A stretch of DNA of 64,000 bases from Aphrocallistes beatrix (Eukaryota; Porifera; Hexactinellida; Sceptrulophora; Aphrocallistidae): contig OY725489.1 of assembly GCA_963281255.1 (NCBI GenBank), positions 7,006,523 through 7,070,522 of the forward strand, in the 5' to 3' direction. Shown here piece after piece: positions 11,017 through 23,300 of the stretch. The notes below the pieces were generated by a model. The model did no database searches. It was not told the origin of the DNA and was given only the letters and a program-made list of their open reading frames with translations. Position numbers and translations under genes: made by a program. Every line of letters begins with the position of its first letter. Within the stretch, counting starts at the first letter, position 1.

Positions 11017-11457
11017 TGTTTATAAGTGGAAACAAACACTTAGATTGACGACTTATATTTTAAAGAGCAGTGAGTAGGTTTTAGTGTCTCTTTATAATAA
11101 AACTGGTACCCATGTTAATTTATAACTCGATTCATTCTACTAGGTCATTCAATAAGTCTTGTGGATTGAGTTGTATTTCAATTATTATCGCTGTCAAGTT
11201 CATATATAATTTAATCTTTAATATAATCTTTAAATGTTCCAAATTATAGACTGATAGACTGATCAAAACTCAGAATTTCTTAGCTTTTCACATCACATCT
11301 ATTTCAGCATATTGTAGAAAATGACTTCTAAAGATGACAATTTCAATTTGAAATGGAAAGCGTACTTTGAATTTCGATCAAAACTCAATATCCAATGCGT
11401 ACTCATTCACAATGAGATGCAGGAGATACTAGGCATGCATTGTCCTTCCAGATGCCC

Positions 11458-11515
11458 CCATTGGGGCATGCCTAATTTCCGGGACGGGACGGGTTAAAAA
11501 AATTAAGATGCCTAA
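11458..11515. repeat. half of a GGGCATGCC-type MITE
   Basis: GGGGCATGCCTAATTTCCGG and GACGGGACGGGTTAA match the termini of 50519-50635 and the minisatellite unit at 51132-51757. Only two motif copies are present. Confidence 0.6.
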
Positions 11516-11517
11516 TT

Positions 11518-12090
11518 TCGATTGAAGAATTGGGAAGTCATAGAGATATGAAAATTGGCATGTAGATGTCAAATGATATGACTACGATTAAGTTCTAAGA
11601 TCTAAGCGAAATGTTCACACCTCTGCAAAAAAATGGAAAACAATCTTTCACACCTTTTCTATACAAAATAATGACTACACTATTACAATAGAAACCATTG
11701 TAAAACACTACAATATATCGTCATTGTTATCAATACTTCAAAGCCACAACTTATGTTTGAAATCTTAAATATATTATAGTGCATTGCAATAAAAAAGATT
11801 ATGTGCAGACTTTCACACCTTTATATACATATTTTCGCACCATTTGACGAATTCTGAAAAATGTGCTAGAGACTAGCTTCCAACGGGTGACATGTGGTTT
11901 TCAGGGATGTAGATTTCAAATATCACATTTTCAGATCAATATGATAAATTATTTGTTTACTTTTGTTTACATTAGATACATAAAGTAAACAAATCTCAAA
12001 AATATGCTAGAAACTTCTTTCAACGGTTAACATGGGGTTTTCAGGGGTGTAGATTTCGAATATCATATTTTCAGATCTATGTGAGTCAGT
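11518..12090 (+). mobile_element. Helitron-like element, subfamily 2, both ends lost
   Basis: Order of GATTGAAGAATTGGGAAGTC, AAATGTTCACACCTCTGC, CCACAACTTATGTTTGA and two tandem GTTTTCAGGG(A/G)TGTAGATT units matches the complete copy 12656-13278. It fades near 12090 before any tail hairpin. Confidence 0.65.
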
Positions 12091-12655
12091 GATTACCTAC
12101 AAAAATCAAATTTCTCGAGAAAAAAGAATTGAATTTGAAAATATAATTGTATTTGCAGTCAATCTCCACAAATAGCACTAATTATTAGTTATTCCATTAC
12201 TTTAAACAAGTTAAGTTCAGAATTATGAATTTTGTGGGCGAAATTCCATTTGTACGTTGTTATTCTCTGCGAGCGTCAATCACACCCCCAAATTCTGACT
12301 TCCAGAGCCTATATCTTGCCGAATCCTTTGAACAAACACTTAAGAATTGCACAACTACAAGATATGTACATACTTAGATATTTCTATAGCTAAATTAAGC
12401 GGTATAGAAGAAAACATTACTATACCATAGCAAATAGTGATTGGGATTTTGAAAAAAATGAGACATAGAATTAGTTTGCATTTCAGAAAAGATGCTGGAT
12501 AATCACATGGTATGATAGTGTGACTCAAAACGATGTATATATAGTAAGAAAATACATACATGAAGCTATCCTGAAATTATAATACTATTTCTAAGTACTA
12601 GTTTGATACTACATTAAGTTAAAGTTTAGTGCCAATAATTTCCGAACACACTGTA
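12091..12655. other. intergenic DNA
   Basis: No gene. The last 33 bp before TA at 12654 (GCCAATAATTTCCGAACACAC then TG) resemble a Tc1-like right end without a partner. Confidence 0.35.
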
Positions 12656-13278
12656 TCTTATATATTAAAATGCTAGGATTTTTTTGTTTGTTTGTTTATT
12701 TGTCCGAATTGATTGAAGAATTGGCAAGATACGAAAATTGGCATGTAGTGTCAAATGATGAATCTAGGATTAAGTTGGAAAATCTGAGCGAAATTTTCAC
12801 ACCTCTGCAAAAAAAATGGAGAACAATTTTTCACACCTTTTCTATACAATACTATGTACGGCTTCACTCTCACAATAGAAATCATTATACGACAATGAAA
12901 ATTATGCTAGAGACTAGCTTCCAACGGTTGACAAGGGGTTTTTAGAGGTGTAGAATTCGAATATCATATTTTCAGATCGATATGATAAATTATTTGTTTA
13001 CTTTTGTTTACATTAGATACATAAAGTAAACAAATTACAAAATAGGCTAGAAACTAGCTTTCAACGGTTGACATTGGGTTTTCAGGGGTGTAGATTTCGA
13101 ATATCATTTTCGGATCCATATGAAAAATTATTCGTTGACCTTTGTTTACAATATATATATATAAAGGAAAAAAATTCCAAAAATAGTTTAGATTGAGTAA
13201 CTCCAGGCGCCCGCAGGGCGACTCTGTGGACACAAAGTGTCCGCAAGCCGCGCAGCGCAGGCAAGCGAAGCGCGCTTG
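12656..13278 (+). mobile_element. Helitron-like element, subfamily 2, complete
   Basis: Starts TCTTATATATTAAAATG (12656) and ends with hairpin GGACACAAAGTGTCC, then GCGCAGCGCAGGCAAGC and CGCGCTTG (13278). Flanks A (12655) and T (13279), no duplication. 623 bp, no Rep/helicase coding. Confidence 0.85.
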
Positions 13279-13298
13279 TACTATATATACGTATATAC

Positions 13299-13741
13299 AG
13301 TACCAAGACAAAAGTATTCGACCACCACGAAAACCCGTACAAATATAAAATCGCTTAAATCGTTCCTAAAATTATTTAATGGGACCACAATAAGTTACTT
13401 GGTTTACATATTGACGGATTAGCACATTTCATCTCTTCAAGCTGGCGTTCTATCCTGCATTCCAGCTAGATGGTACTCTATATATCTTTCTCGGGGTCCA
13501 GTCGTTCTACTTTTTGAGAATCTATTGCGATACAGCGGCGGTGAAGAAGGGTTGCCATGAAAAATTGACAGATCTAAACATATCGTAATTTTGTTTTTAT
13601 ATCATTGTAGGATGATTAATCCAAGAAAGAAAATTTTGTCAATCCGATTATTATATGTACTGTTAAATCTAGCCTTTCTCATTCAAAATCTATTATTTAA
13701 ATTTTAAAAATTATCTATTGACGCACATCCGTAAAATTACT
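13299..13741. other. intergenic DNA with a Tc1-like left end
   Basis: TACAGTACCAAGACAAAAG at 13297 resembles a Tc1/mariner terminus, but no partner end is present. No gene. Confidence 0.3.
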
Positions 13742-13745
13742 TTAA

Positions 13746-13854
13746 CACTTGCATGCCCATAGCGAAAGTGAAAGTAAATTGAAAGTGAACTGAAAGTGAA
13801 AATGAAAATGGGGTCATTTCTATTTATACCTTTGACCCCAAAGGCATTGCAGGG
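13746..13854 (-). mobile_element. piggyBac-like MITE
   Basis: Flanked by TTAA at 13742-13745 and 13855-13858. Ends CACTTGCATGCC and GGCATTGCAGGG. Inside are repeats of GAAAGTGAA and the block GGGGTCATTTCTATTTATAC, which is the reverse complement of the block in the 48681-48805 element. Confidence 0.75.
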
Positions 13855-14186
13855 TTAACTCATAAAATAATATTTTAAGCGCGAATTGTAAAAAACATGT
13901 AATATACTAAGATTACGCTATCGGAGGTCAATATTCGAATAAAAGAAAAGTGTAAAAACTGTAAATTATCTATAATACATTTTAATGACCTAAAATCTAC
14001 AGGTTTAGAGATATTGGTGGTAACAGTTGGGACGGGCCTTCATACTTATAATTATTAATGGTCACGGGATTGTATTCACCAATATCTCCAGTATCTTTTA
14101 GGTCAATTAAAATTTCTGGTTTATTTGCTTGCCAGAAGTACGCCAAACCGGATAAATCCTATATGCACGAGGAGGAACTTACCTTA

Positions 14187-14290
14187 CACGATCACTAAAT
14201 GATTCGTTTGAAGGTAATTGATGCAGAATGCTCTCAACATTCACTTCATGTGCATTGAATCGAGAAACGAGTCCGTTTTTGTGAGTAATG
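14187..14290 (-). other. possible orphan coding exon
   Basis: On the minus strand an open stretch (ending near EVNVESILHQLPSNESFSD) runs into a consensus GTAAGT donor at about 14180. The family is not recognised and no partner exon is seen. Confidence 0.25.
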
Positions 14291-14574
14291 TTGAGTGTTT
14301 TTTAAGCAAGCTCCCCTATTTTCGTGATGTTAGAAGTTTCAAAAAAGCAATTATAATGAAGTTCGTACTAGAGTTCTCTAATCTATCCTGTGGATACTAA
14401 CTATTAGTGTTAATAATTAAAAAACTATAATATATTTTTCAGCAAAGAAAGATTTGAGAAAAATTACGGTAATCAATAAAAATGCAATTATAAACACCAT
14501 GATTATTTTAACTCACATTTGGTTGTGATTTCATACAGATTCATGACTTCTCCGGACAGCTTATAGTAAATGGA

Positions 14575-15160
14575 TTATTTAGGATGAGAAGACGAGATGT
14601 TGCGTATCATTTTGATTGCATCTTCACTCAGAAGATTCAAGTAGTATTTGGGGTCCTCATATACTAAGTTACAAATAGTCCATAACATACACAGCATGAT
14701 CCTTTTGTCCTTCGCTCCCAAGCATTCTACTAAGAAATCCAATGTGTTGTACCTTCAGATCTAGCAACACGGTAATCTAACTGTTCAATCAACTCGAAGG
14801 CTAAAGATAACGCTTCCTTTCCACTCTCCTGCCAACCAAACTTATCATGCCCCATTGCGAAGTAAGCAGAGAATGAGATTGCATATGAGACAACGTCTTG
14901 ACTGTATTTTGTGTGATTCTGTAGCAAGGTGACTAGACTACTGGAACCAAAAATTGAAAAGAAACAACTGCAGATTCATCTTGAAGGCAGAATTCTGCAA
15001 TATTTTCGACGGCACTCATAATATTGATAATCAAATTATTGTGAGAGATCTCACCTAGAACTCGAACTAACAACTCTCCGTGCTCTTTTTTGCACAATCT
15101 TAAGCAGTTAGGGAAGGATAGATATGTCATTACCACGATTATTTCACATGCACAGACTAA
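14575..15160 (-). pseudogene. ARM-like helical-repeat protein, 3' end, frameshifted
   Basis: Minus-strand coding can be followed from about 15160 to a stop at 14575-14577 through three frame segments. The first (about 15160-14945) includes LLVRVLGEISHNN and MSAVENIAEFCLQDES; the second (about 14945-14760) includes VVSYAISFSAYFAMG; the third (about 14755-14575) includes RIMLCMLWTICNLVYEDP and ends SSSHPK. Each join needs a one-base shift, near 14945 and 14757. The amphipathic helical pattern suggests armadillo-type repeats and faintly recalls the ZYG-11/ZER1 substrate receptors of cullin-2 ligases, but that is a guess. It lies back to back with the NLR remnant that starts near 15172. Two very short introns instead of frameshifts are possible but would be only about 20 bp. 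Confidence 0.45.
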
Positions 15161-15171
15161 ATATTCTCCAG

Positions 15172-16849
15172 GTGGACAAGGAGCTGAAGGAGTGCCGGTG
15201 TCTTGGACTGGTAATGGTTCACCTGCAGAAGGATAGCATGGGGTTTGTCACGAAGGTGTGGTCCTTCGCACACCTGACGATGCAGGAATTCATTGGTGCG
15301 TTCTGGCTGAGTGAGTGCTCGTGGGGGATCAGTGTGCCAGTGTATGCTACATCATCCATTCTAGCAACATGTTCAACCTGTTCAGAATGATGGTGCGGTT
15401 CCTCTGCGGTCTGTTGTGTGACTCGGGCCTACAGGTTTTGTATATCCTTTACAAATACCATCCCAACACTCCCGTTGCCATGGTGGATATGCCAATCCGC
15501 CATCTATTCTCATATCCTGTCGTAATTGATTCGAGCGCTTTCTATTGGTTTGCTATACATTCTGTTATGGGGTGGACAGAATTTACGGAGAAGTTTTTGA
15601 GTTTGTCCGCACTACTTTTTGAATGCAACTCCGATTTGAACTTCAACTCCTTTCCTTATTTCAGAGCATTCCTTCCTCAGTCACCTTGCTTCTATCTCGA
15701 CAGTGCCATTCCTCCCAATGAGTGGGAGTGCTTCCTCAAATCTCTATCACTCCTCCACTCTATACAGCTGATTCGATACACGACACGTCCCACTAACTCA
15801 GTTCAGAGCACTGCTAGCTAGCCTGATCTCCTGTTCTCTCAGGTACTTAGCTGTGAAGATGAGGCAAGGCTATTCTATTCTATCTGAGTACAGTAACGCC
15901 ATCCAAGAATGTCAGCTGCCATCAGACACCAAGATCAGTTTAGAACTTATCTATTGTGATCTCACCACCACTGTATCAGCTGATGTGTCATCTACTTCTA
16001 TTTTCACACCTTTCTCAAGTTTGTGTTTATTTAGAACTAAATTCACACCTCAGAGTCTGCAATATTTAGCCAATCAGCTTATTTCTACTGACAACCTTTC
16101 CTTTTATCCCGATGGCTTCAGGGACTACGAGACCTTGCTTCCATGTCTCAATACTTCACAGCTGACAGGTTTACACCTCTATGGTATATCTACCGACTCT
16201 ATAGAGCTGCTGGAAACTCTCCTACCTCAACTATCCAACATACAGGAGATAGCATTAGGAGCTGATACCTACTCTCTGCTACCTTATATCAGCAAACTCT
16301 CCAACCTCAAATACTTAGATCTAATTCCATCTAAAGAACCTAGAGACTCAGAGCTTAAGCATCATCTCATGCAACTGCTGAGTGCTAGCGCAGACACACT
16401 CAGAGGGTTGAGTTTACAATATTTACATAGAATATGACTAAACAGCTGTGCAGAAGTGTTCTCATCCCTGAGTTCCTGTTCTAGCTTAGTGGAGATTGCA
16501 CTATATATATGACACTAAGATACAACCTGATGACGTCATTCCATTGAGCGTTGCAGTGAGTAAACTCAGGTTGCTCCATTTGCGTCTAGATAGTGTTCCA
16601 CTCTCCGAATCAGGAATGTCATGTCTGTGTAGAGGACTGGTGTGTCATCCTACCTTGAGATGTTCAGAAGTAAGGGATTGTAAACTGAATTCCAACTCTT
16701 GTGTCTATCTCACTCAACTCATCTCAACTATCAAACATTTCAAGAGACTTGCAATGTATGGAAATAACCTCTCTAAACCAGATCCTGAACCTGTCAAGAC
16801 TCTTAAACAGACAGCTGTACATGTCAGTTGTCATGCATTATGGTCTTAA
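15172..16849 (+). pseudogene. NLR-type (NACHT/LRR) remnant, frameshifted
   Basis: Coding similarity starts at an AG acceptor (CTCCAG, then GTGGACAAGGAGC). WSFAHLTMQEFIGAFWLSE matches the helical region after the NACHT ATPase of animal NLRs. A one-base shift in a G run at about 15325 moves to the frame with MFNLFRMMVRFLCGLL and WFAIHSVMGW. A stop at 15819 is followed by leucine-rich repeats in the next frame (LTGLHLYGIS, LSNLKYLDL; 15853-16437), a TGA, then more LRRs in another frame (LRLLHLRLDSV, FKRLAMYGNN; 16496-16849). Family knowledge: NLRs sense microbial or danger cues in the cytosol and are expanded in sponges and cnidarians. The N-terminal effector and NACHT P-loop are absent here, so this is a 3' fragment of a dead gene. 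Alternative splicing cannot easily explain all three frame changes. Confidence 0.7.
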
Positions 16850-17689
16850 ATACTAGAATTTGTTTATTTACTATTAGTGTTCCCTCTATGTTATTATTGT
16901 TCACTTATCCATTATTATTATTTACATTGGATTTAAACTTGTTTATCATAATTACATTTCAATATACTAGATTCGTTTTTAGATTCAAATATTCATATTC
17001 ACACCTTGACAACCAATGGAATGTCAATCGAGTCAAATTAGAAAGGTTCCTGTTTTTTTTTTTGCTGGTGATGATATACGCATACAATTATTTTCTATTA
17101 ATAGCCTGTTCGAATAACTGCTCTAAAAACCGAGAGAACCACTCTCACTGTCCGAATAATAGCGACACAAGGTGTCTGCGAGCTGCCTGGCACAATCACA
17201 TTTTTTCAGGTTAAAAATAGCCCCACTTTGCATTTAAACGCGTGAATCATCGAATCAATTCTGTGAAGAAGTTATTTCATTCCATTCCATACAACGTATA
17301 ATGCAGCTTCGTTACAGCAATTGTCACCTTGCCCGAAAAGTATCCCTCTGGTTATGCATACTAAATCACTGAAACTCTGACTCAGGCTGTCCTGGAGAAT
17401 CCGGGCTTTTGTCGGATTTAATGGAATGTCCTCCGACCCTAAACAGTGACGTATTAGTTAATCGGAGAGCAGGAAATATCCTGGTAGATCAGTTGGAAAT
17501 TGAATTTTTCCCAGGGAGATTTTTCTAGCCGGTCTGCCACTGCTGCGTTTGAGTTTAATTTAAATGAATTACAACGTAGTTAACTGTTGAATGCCCATCA
17601 TTTATATGGCTTCAGTGCCATAGAAAATGGCTGGGAGACATCCGCGATATCGGAGACACTGTGTCCTCACTGGGAATTCTACGGTTCAT
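16850..17689. other. intergenic DNA, nothing recognised
   Basis: AT-rich, no element ends or coding similarity identified. Confidence 0.4.
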
Positions 17690-19740
17690 GAATGACAAAT
17701 GCCTATTTCTCCGCTCTCACACGTCTTAGCTTTGCTCCTAATTTCCTCATTCACCATGGATATTGGCCTGATATCTCGATATCCGAAATCACTTGGGTAG
17801 CTTTTTCCTGTAACACGTTCTTGCCTTTGAGAATATATTCCCGGCCCTTCTTCGTCGTGATATCGGTGTCTTCCCTCTCTAGCACTCTTTGACTGAGAGC
17901 TGCGCTGGTTCGGGGAGCTGACAACCAGGATACTGCAGATCATTCTCATGGAGTTTCCGCTCCCGTTCCTGCGCCCTTTAATCTTTAGAAAAAACTCGAG
18001 ATGTTCTGATACGACCTCAACTACAGTTCTCGTTCCACCAAAGCCCTGCAGATGTGAACTGGCAACATGGTGGCTAAAGAAGCAGTTAAATGCGACACTT
18101 TGGACGACGGTTTACACCCACCGCTTTAGAGAGCGAAATAAAACAGAATAAACCCAGAGCTCCTTCCCCAAGAAAGACACAAGTTAAGGAGCCTTCTGCT
18201 GCAGTTTCAAAATGTGTTCGCAGAAAATCCCAAGAAACCAGCACAGACATACATCGGGAAGCACTCCATTGAGGTAGGCAATGCACAGCCAATCAAGCAA
18301 CGACCACGTCGAACACATCCAGCATTGGAAAAATAGATAAACGGGCAACTAGACGAGATGCTAATCAATGGCATGTGTCAATATTCGAACTCTCCATGGA
18401 GTAGCAACGTTGTGTTGGAGAAGCTACTAGACGGACAAACCGCCGATGAAGCAATGGCTTTGCGAAGGCCCAACTTGCAAGGTCAGTAGTTGTCACATAG
18501 TACCAGCAGCATTACGAGGCCAAATAATAGAGAAGGCCCATGCTATCGGTCATTTTGGAACAGAGAAAAAAGTTGGTCGCCCGCCATTATTTCTGGTTGA
18601 GGATGAAGAAGGACATCAACGCACATTGCGAGTGTTGCAAAGTATGCACCGAGGCCAAGCCTAACATACGTTCTAAGATACCCTTGGTAATAACGAAGCA
18701 ACTCGCTCACTCCGCAGGAGATAACGTCGCCATTGACCTGGCCACGTTACCATGGAGTTCGGATGGGTACAGATATTTCCTGTTAGCCGTGAACAAATTC
18801 ACTAAGTTCGTGGAAATAATTCCAATGCGAGACCAGTCAGCCGAGTCCGCAAAGGAAACGTTCCTCGAAGGTTGAGTTTATCGCCATCGAGTTCCCACGA
18901 CATTGTTAGGCGACCAAGGAAGAAACGTGGACGGCTCGGCCCTTCGCGAGCTTTGCCAAAGTTTCGGGATTCAAAAAAAAAGTTTCGTCACCGTATCATC
19001 CCGAGGGAAACGGCACAGACGAAAGGACGATCGGGAAAGTCAAGCAAGTGATGAGATGCCTTCTCACGGATCGAGAAATGCCGAAGACCCAATGGCCCTA
19101 CTTTTGAATTAGCTTCGTGATCAATTCCTTGCCCAACGCCAGCAATTCACTAAGCTCACAACAACTGACGTATGGACGCACTCGACGCCCAAATAGAAAG
19201 CGCAGGGCTAGAAGGGAGAACCACACAGTCAGAGCACCTGGAATAACTAACAAAGAGACGCGAACAATTCGAAGCTATCGCTGAGGAGGAGAACCTGAAA
19301 GCTAGGGAGAGAGCAAAGGGGATATGGTGATGATTAAAAACGAAGTGCGAAAGGACTCCCTGGATCTCTATTTCGATGGCCCCTTCAAATTCATCAATAG
19401 GAAGGGGCCCAATGTGAAAATCATCTCCCCCAGAGCACCTGATGGGAAATGGGAACACTTAAACCGCTGCAAGCCGTGGAAGAATACAGAGTTGATCCTC
19501 CCTCAACGCGATCGTCCTCCAGGCACTGGAGAAACATTCTAGCAGGATAGAGATATCACATAAGCAGGTGCCGATATACATGAACAAGACGACCCCAGGA
19601 CAGTGGAGTCTCAGGCCGACGCGGAACCCAGTGAGACTTCCCAAATAGACCCAAAAGAAGATACGGAGACAATGAGCATACTACGACGATCTACGAGACA
19701 TAAGAACGAAGTATTTCTACGTTATTATTAGTCATTGCTT
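17690..19740 (+). pseudogene. decayed Ty3/gypsy pol
   Basis: Fragments appear in pol order. Around 18190-18420 is the start of reverse transcriptase (FQNVFAENP, QRPRRTHPALEK, then a stop, and SNSPWSSNVVL). The rest of RT and RNase H is deleted. 18446-18870 carries the integrase zinc-binding region (AHAIGHFG, CECCKVCTEA) and catalytic core (DNVAIDLATLPW with the first Asp). 18903-19112 continues the core (LLGDQGRNVDGSALRELC) with frameshifts. 19324-19542 is the integrase C-terminal part. At least four frame breaks and one large deletion make it inert. No LTRs were identified. The composition is richer in GC than the surroundings. Confidence 0.75.
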
Positions 19741-22392
19741 CGCTGTCTAGAAACAGCACCACATTCAATACACTTATCTAACAATACTATATTCCAATAT
19801 CTCACGATTTCACTTGCCATCAAACGATTTAGTGAAATTACAGGTTGAGAGGCCGTATTTTCCCCCTTAAATTCTGTTGGGTCCCGAAGCCACCTGAATT
19901 CTACACTTATGCCCTAGATATCCTCACTAACTCACTGAGGAGTCATTTTTTGACCACATTTATGACACAAAATTTAAGAGAATATGTATACCTACCTAGG
20001 AATATCCAGTAATCAGAACCTAAACTTTCGCCCGAATAAACGGGGAAGTTAGTTTTCATAATACAACGACCAGATTAGCGAGGATTAGAATAAAATGTTT
20101 GATATCATTCAGATGAAAAAGTTGATACAAAACATCAGTGAAAAGTGAGTTGGATAATATCAATTTACGAAAATTAATAAATAAGTGATAAGCGGGGTTG
20201 AAAAAATATAATAATTAGAAAGCGGGGGTCAGGTTTATACGGATCGCTAGCTGGGGTTTGAAGGCTTCCTAGCTAGCTGCTACCTCGCAATAGAAAGTCC
20301 TGTCTAGGCCACTGGCGACTTTTTGTAACTCCTTTATAAAACTCTGGTGGCTACTATCATTGTATACGAAGCGCCAGCTACCCACGCAGGCAACCAAGCT
20401 AAGCTGGCTTGTATATACTGAAATGTTTTAAATAATGGATATAGCTAAATCACAGTCATGAGAGAAAACTTCCCATCTACACCATGGACTCATTACAACA
20501 AATTTCATGGCAACTCATTTAGAAATGAGAAGTCATGCTGGACAAACTATCCAAATCCATCGTAAAAAGACCCCAGCTATCAAAAAACAATATTTTCACG
20601 AAATGTGTGTCCCACCATAGCCTGTGAGGGAGAGGAACGTACGGTTTTGCGGGATAATCGAGGAAGTAGATATGTATATTGAACTCTACAATAGATCATG
20701 TAAAGGTTGTACTGATCTAAAAATATCTCTGAGGTTGTTGAAAGCATTTGTACAAATTTAGATTAAAAAGTTTTAGATACGGGGTTGCGAATATATTACC
20801 CCTCCCCTCCTCAATAAAAACTCTGGGGGTATACCATCGCCCTCCCCCAGGATTCTACACTTGTGTACTAGATCTCATTATTTGCTCGCTTGGCTAGCTC
20901 AGGAGTCATTAATGACCAATTTATGATAAAAATATTATAGATTATACATTATACCAGGAATACACCCACCCAGTAATCAGAGCCAAGTCACAGCGATGAG
21001 AGGGGTGTCCTCAGAGTTAATTTATATTTCTAGAACGACCAAATTTGAAGAGTCTGGTAAAAAAATGGAAATAAATGTTGGTCAGCTTCCATAGACTCCA
21101 CTAGGGGACCCCAGCTTGCTGCTACTCAAGGTCGGGCCAATTTTTGGTAGTCAATTTGGTCCGGTATCTATTTGTAGGGCCATGGCCGGACCAATAGAAT
21201 TTTGCTTCTGCCAGGTCTGTACCTGAAATAGGCTGTACCGTCTATGCCTACCAGTGGTGAGCCAGCGCTGCCCCTGACAGTAGATATTTGGGAGTGAGAC
21301 AATTAGACAACAAAGACATAGCCAAGATGATGAGAACAAACAAACAAACAAACAAACAAACAAACAAATTAATAAAACAAGCATGCCTATTATTGAAGAG
21401 AATCAAGCTTGACTGCTTCATCCCTGGTGCGTTCCTACTAGGATTTCTCTCTGACTCTGTACGTAGGGAGTCCTAGTTTTACAGGGTAGATTTGCTTACA
21501 CATCACCTCTTATCTCCACGTCTCAATCTTCTAAAGTTCTTGTCTGAACTCAGTCATTTGAGTTCCTCGTCTGTGAAAACTAAGGCTATCTTCATCTGTG
21601 CCGTTTGCTTTGGTTGTGGGGAGAGATGGAGACATAGAGCAGGTAGTCATGAATAGAAGAAGCATTCATTTACAAATTTTAAGTTAAAACTCTTGAATGT
21701 TCACATGAGGAGATTGAACTGGAATAAATGAACTCCGCACCCTTAACGAAACGAAATGAACACTGGCACAATTTTTTTATTTTTGGGTTTGGATCAGTGG
21801 CGTCGCAGAATTAAGTAGTTGAGTACGGAATCCAGCTGGAGGTCTGGGGCTTAGGAATTAGTGGAATCAGGGGCTAAGCCTCTCGGAGGACATTTTTTGA
21901 AGATTCATTTGAATTATTATATACAAATGACAAAAAAGATCGGGTCTGCCAGACATTAATAGCCTAAATATCATGGATAGGCGCCAAGTGTGGGTCCCTG
22001 GGAGGGGCTGTCCCCCCAGGTCTGGACCCTGGGGGAGCGCCCCACCCCCAGGTTTGAGCATGTGGGGGGCCATGATGCTGGGAAATGGAGCAGTGGAGGA
22101 AGCTGTGGTATGGCAGGAATCGACACAAACTTATAAGTTACAACTAAACCCCAAAATTATATTAATTGAGTCTAAATATATATCACAATTACATTTTTAT
22201 TCCACTATAGTCTGAAATTTTCTTTTTCCTAGGTAACAACAATAGCTGTATATCGATATTTGAGCATCTAAGATTGAAAGAATTTATGGGGGTAAGCCCC
22301 CAGGCCCCCCCTAACCGTCGCTCGATTCGCTCGCTCTTGGCGCCTCACAGGTTTTATTCTATTTTCCAAAACATGGCGCCTAAGGTATAAAT
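19741..22392. other. gene-poor stretch with a duplicated segment
   Basis: No gene supported. A segment at about 19885-20040 (ATTCTACACTTATG, GAGGAGTCATT, CCAGTAATCAGA) recurs at about 20850-20990, possibly remains of LTRs or a dispersed repeat. A (CAAA)n microsatellite is at 21340-21368. G/C-rich palindromic text near 21990-22070 is unassigned. Confidence 0.4.
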
Positions 22393-22479
22393 CAGCGCTG
22401 TCCAACAGGCGGCCCGCGGCCTTGCTTTGTGCGGCCCGCGTTGTGGTCCGCGTTGCGTACAAAATGCCTCTATCCATAC

Positions 22480-23219
22480 CAGAGTTGCACGTGGGCCGGC
22501 CCGGCCCGCAGGCCCGCGGGCCGTGCGGGCCGAATATAATAGTTTGCGGGCTCCGCGGGCTGGAAATCTTGGCAGGACTCCCCGCGACAACCAACAACCG
22601 AGACGATGTTTTTAATTGTCACGAGGGACCAATTATAGAATACTTACATAAATGGAACTTTGTTAGTTTCCACTTATTTATAATTGAAAATCATTCTTTG
22701 GTACTATGCGGGACAAAGTCCAACCTGTAATGCACTTTGGGGATACAACGCTTAACTTGCAGCAAGAGTATGACATATATATCAATGGTAGAGTTGCATC
22801 AGATTATGATGAAGAAAATCCCCTGACCTATTGGGCCACAGTCCAACACCGCTTTCCCATCTTGGGAAGACTGGCTCGACATGTTCTATGCTGTCCGGCC
22901 ACTTCCGCGCAATCCGAACGTGACTTTTCACACACCGGAATGATATTAACCTCACGAAGGTCGCTTCTTTCACCAAAATATGTCAATTCGTTAGAATTTA
23001 TAGCTGCTGCTCATCGAGCAGGACTTAGCACATTTTGAAACATGAATATTTAGTCTACTTAATATGTTTATAGTTTATAACTTACAAAGCGGGAAAAAAT
23101 ATTTATGCGGGCTTCTTGCGGGCCAAAAATATTTATGCGGGCTTCTTGCGGGCCGAATAATTTAGTTGCGGGCCGCGGGCCGGGCCGCGGTTAGAAATTT
23201 CGGCCCGCGTGCAACTCTG
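22480..23219. mobile_element. hAT element with 8-bp duplication ATCCATAC
   Basis: Ends CAGAGTTGCACG and CGTGCAACTCTG are exact inverted repeats. ATCCATAC occurs at 22472-22479 and 23220-23227. Both subterminal regions are packed with GGCCCGC / GCGGGC repeats. It keeps the 3' part of a transposase gene (22706-23038). Confidence 0.93.
22706..23038 (+). pseudogene. hAT transposase C-terminal fragment
   Basis: 110 codons with ENPLTYWATVQHRFPILGRL followed by LCCPATSAQSERDFSHTG, the hAT dimerisation domain (PLxWW ... P.L..LA...L..PATSA.SER.FS..G). The DDE catalytic domain upstream is missing, so it cannot transpose alone, although the fragment itself is unbroken to its stop. The first Met is only the first in-frame ATG, not a proven start. 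It lies inside the element 22480-23219. Confidence 0.8.
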
Positions 23220-23300
23220 ATCCATACCCATCCCGAGTGCACGCCCTGTATTGCGGCCCGCCACTAAATTTCACACATTTCCACAAAAAGTGTCAAAATG

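Larger units (their letters stand above)
22393..23300. mobile_element. GC-rich hAT-type element hosting a second hAT
   Basis: CAGCGCTGTCCAACAGGCGG at 22393 has hAT-end form with many GGCCCGC repeats, and after the nested element text resumes with GCGGCCCGCCAC (23250). Its right end is not clear. Confidence 0.45.

Noticed and set aside
12656..13278. SINE or tRNA-derived element
   Set aside because: No A/B box or poly-A tail, and the ends, A/T target and terminal hairpin fit a Helitron-like element.
17686..18292. Minus-strand frames over the gypsy remnant as separate genes
   Set aside because: The plus strand carries recognisable RT-linker similarity in the same DNA; the minus frames have none.
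21151..21476. Frames rich in Thr-Asn-Lys-Gln or Leu-Phe-Val-Cys
   Set aside because: Products of the (CAAA)n microsatellite at 21340-21368.
22268..22730. Overlapping frames rich in Arg, Ala, Gly, Pro on both strands
   Set aside because: They come from GGCCCGC repeats of hAT elements, open on both strands because of base composition.
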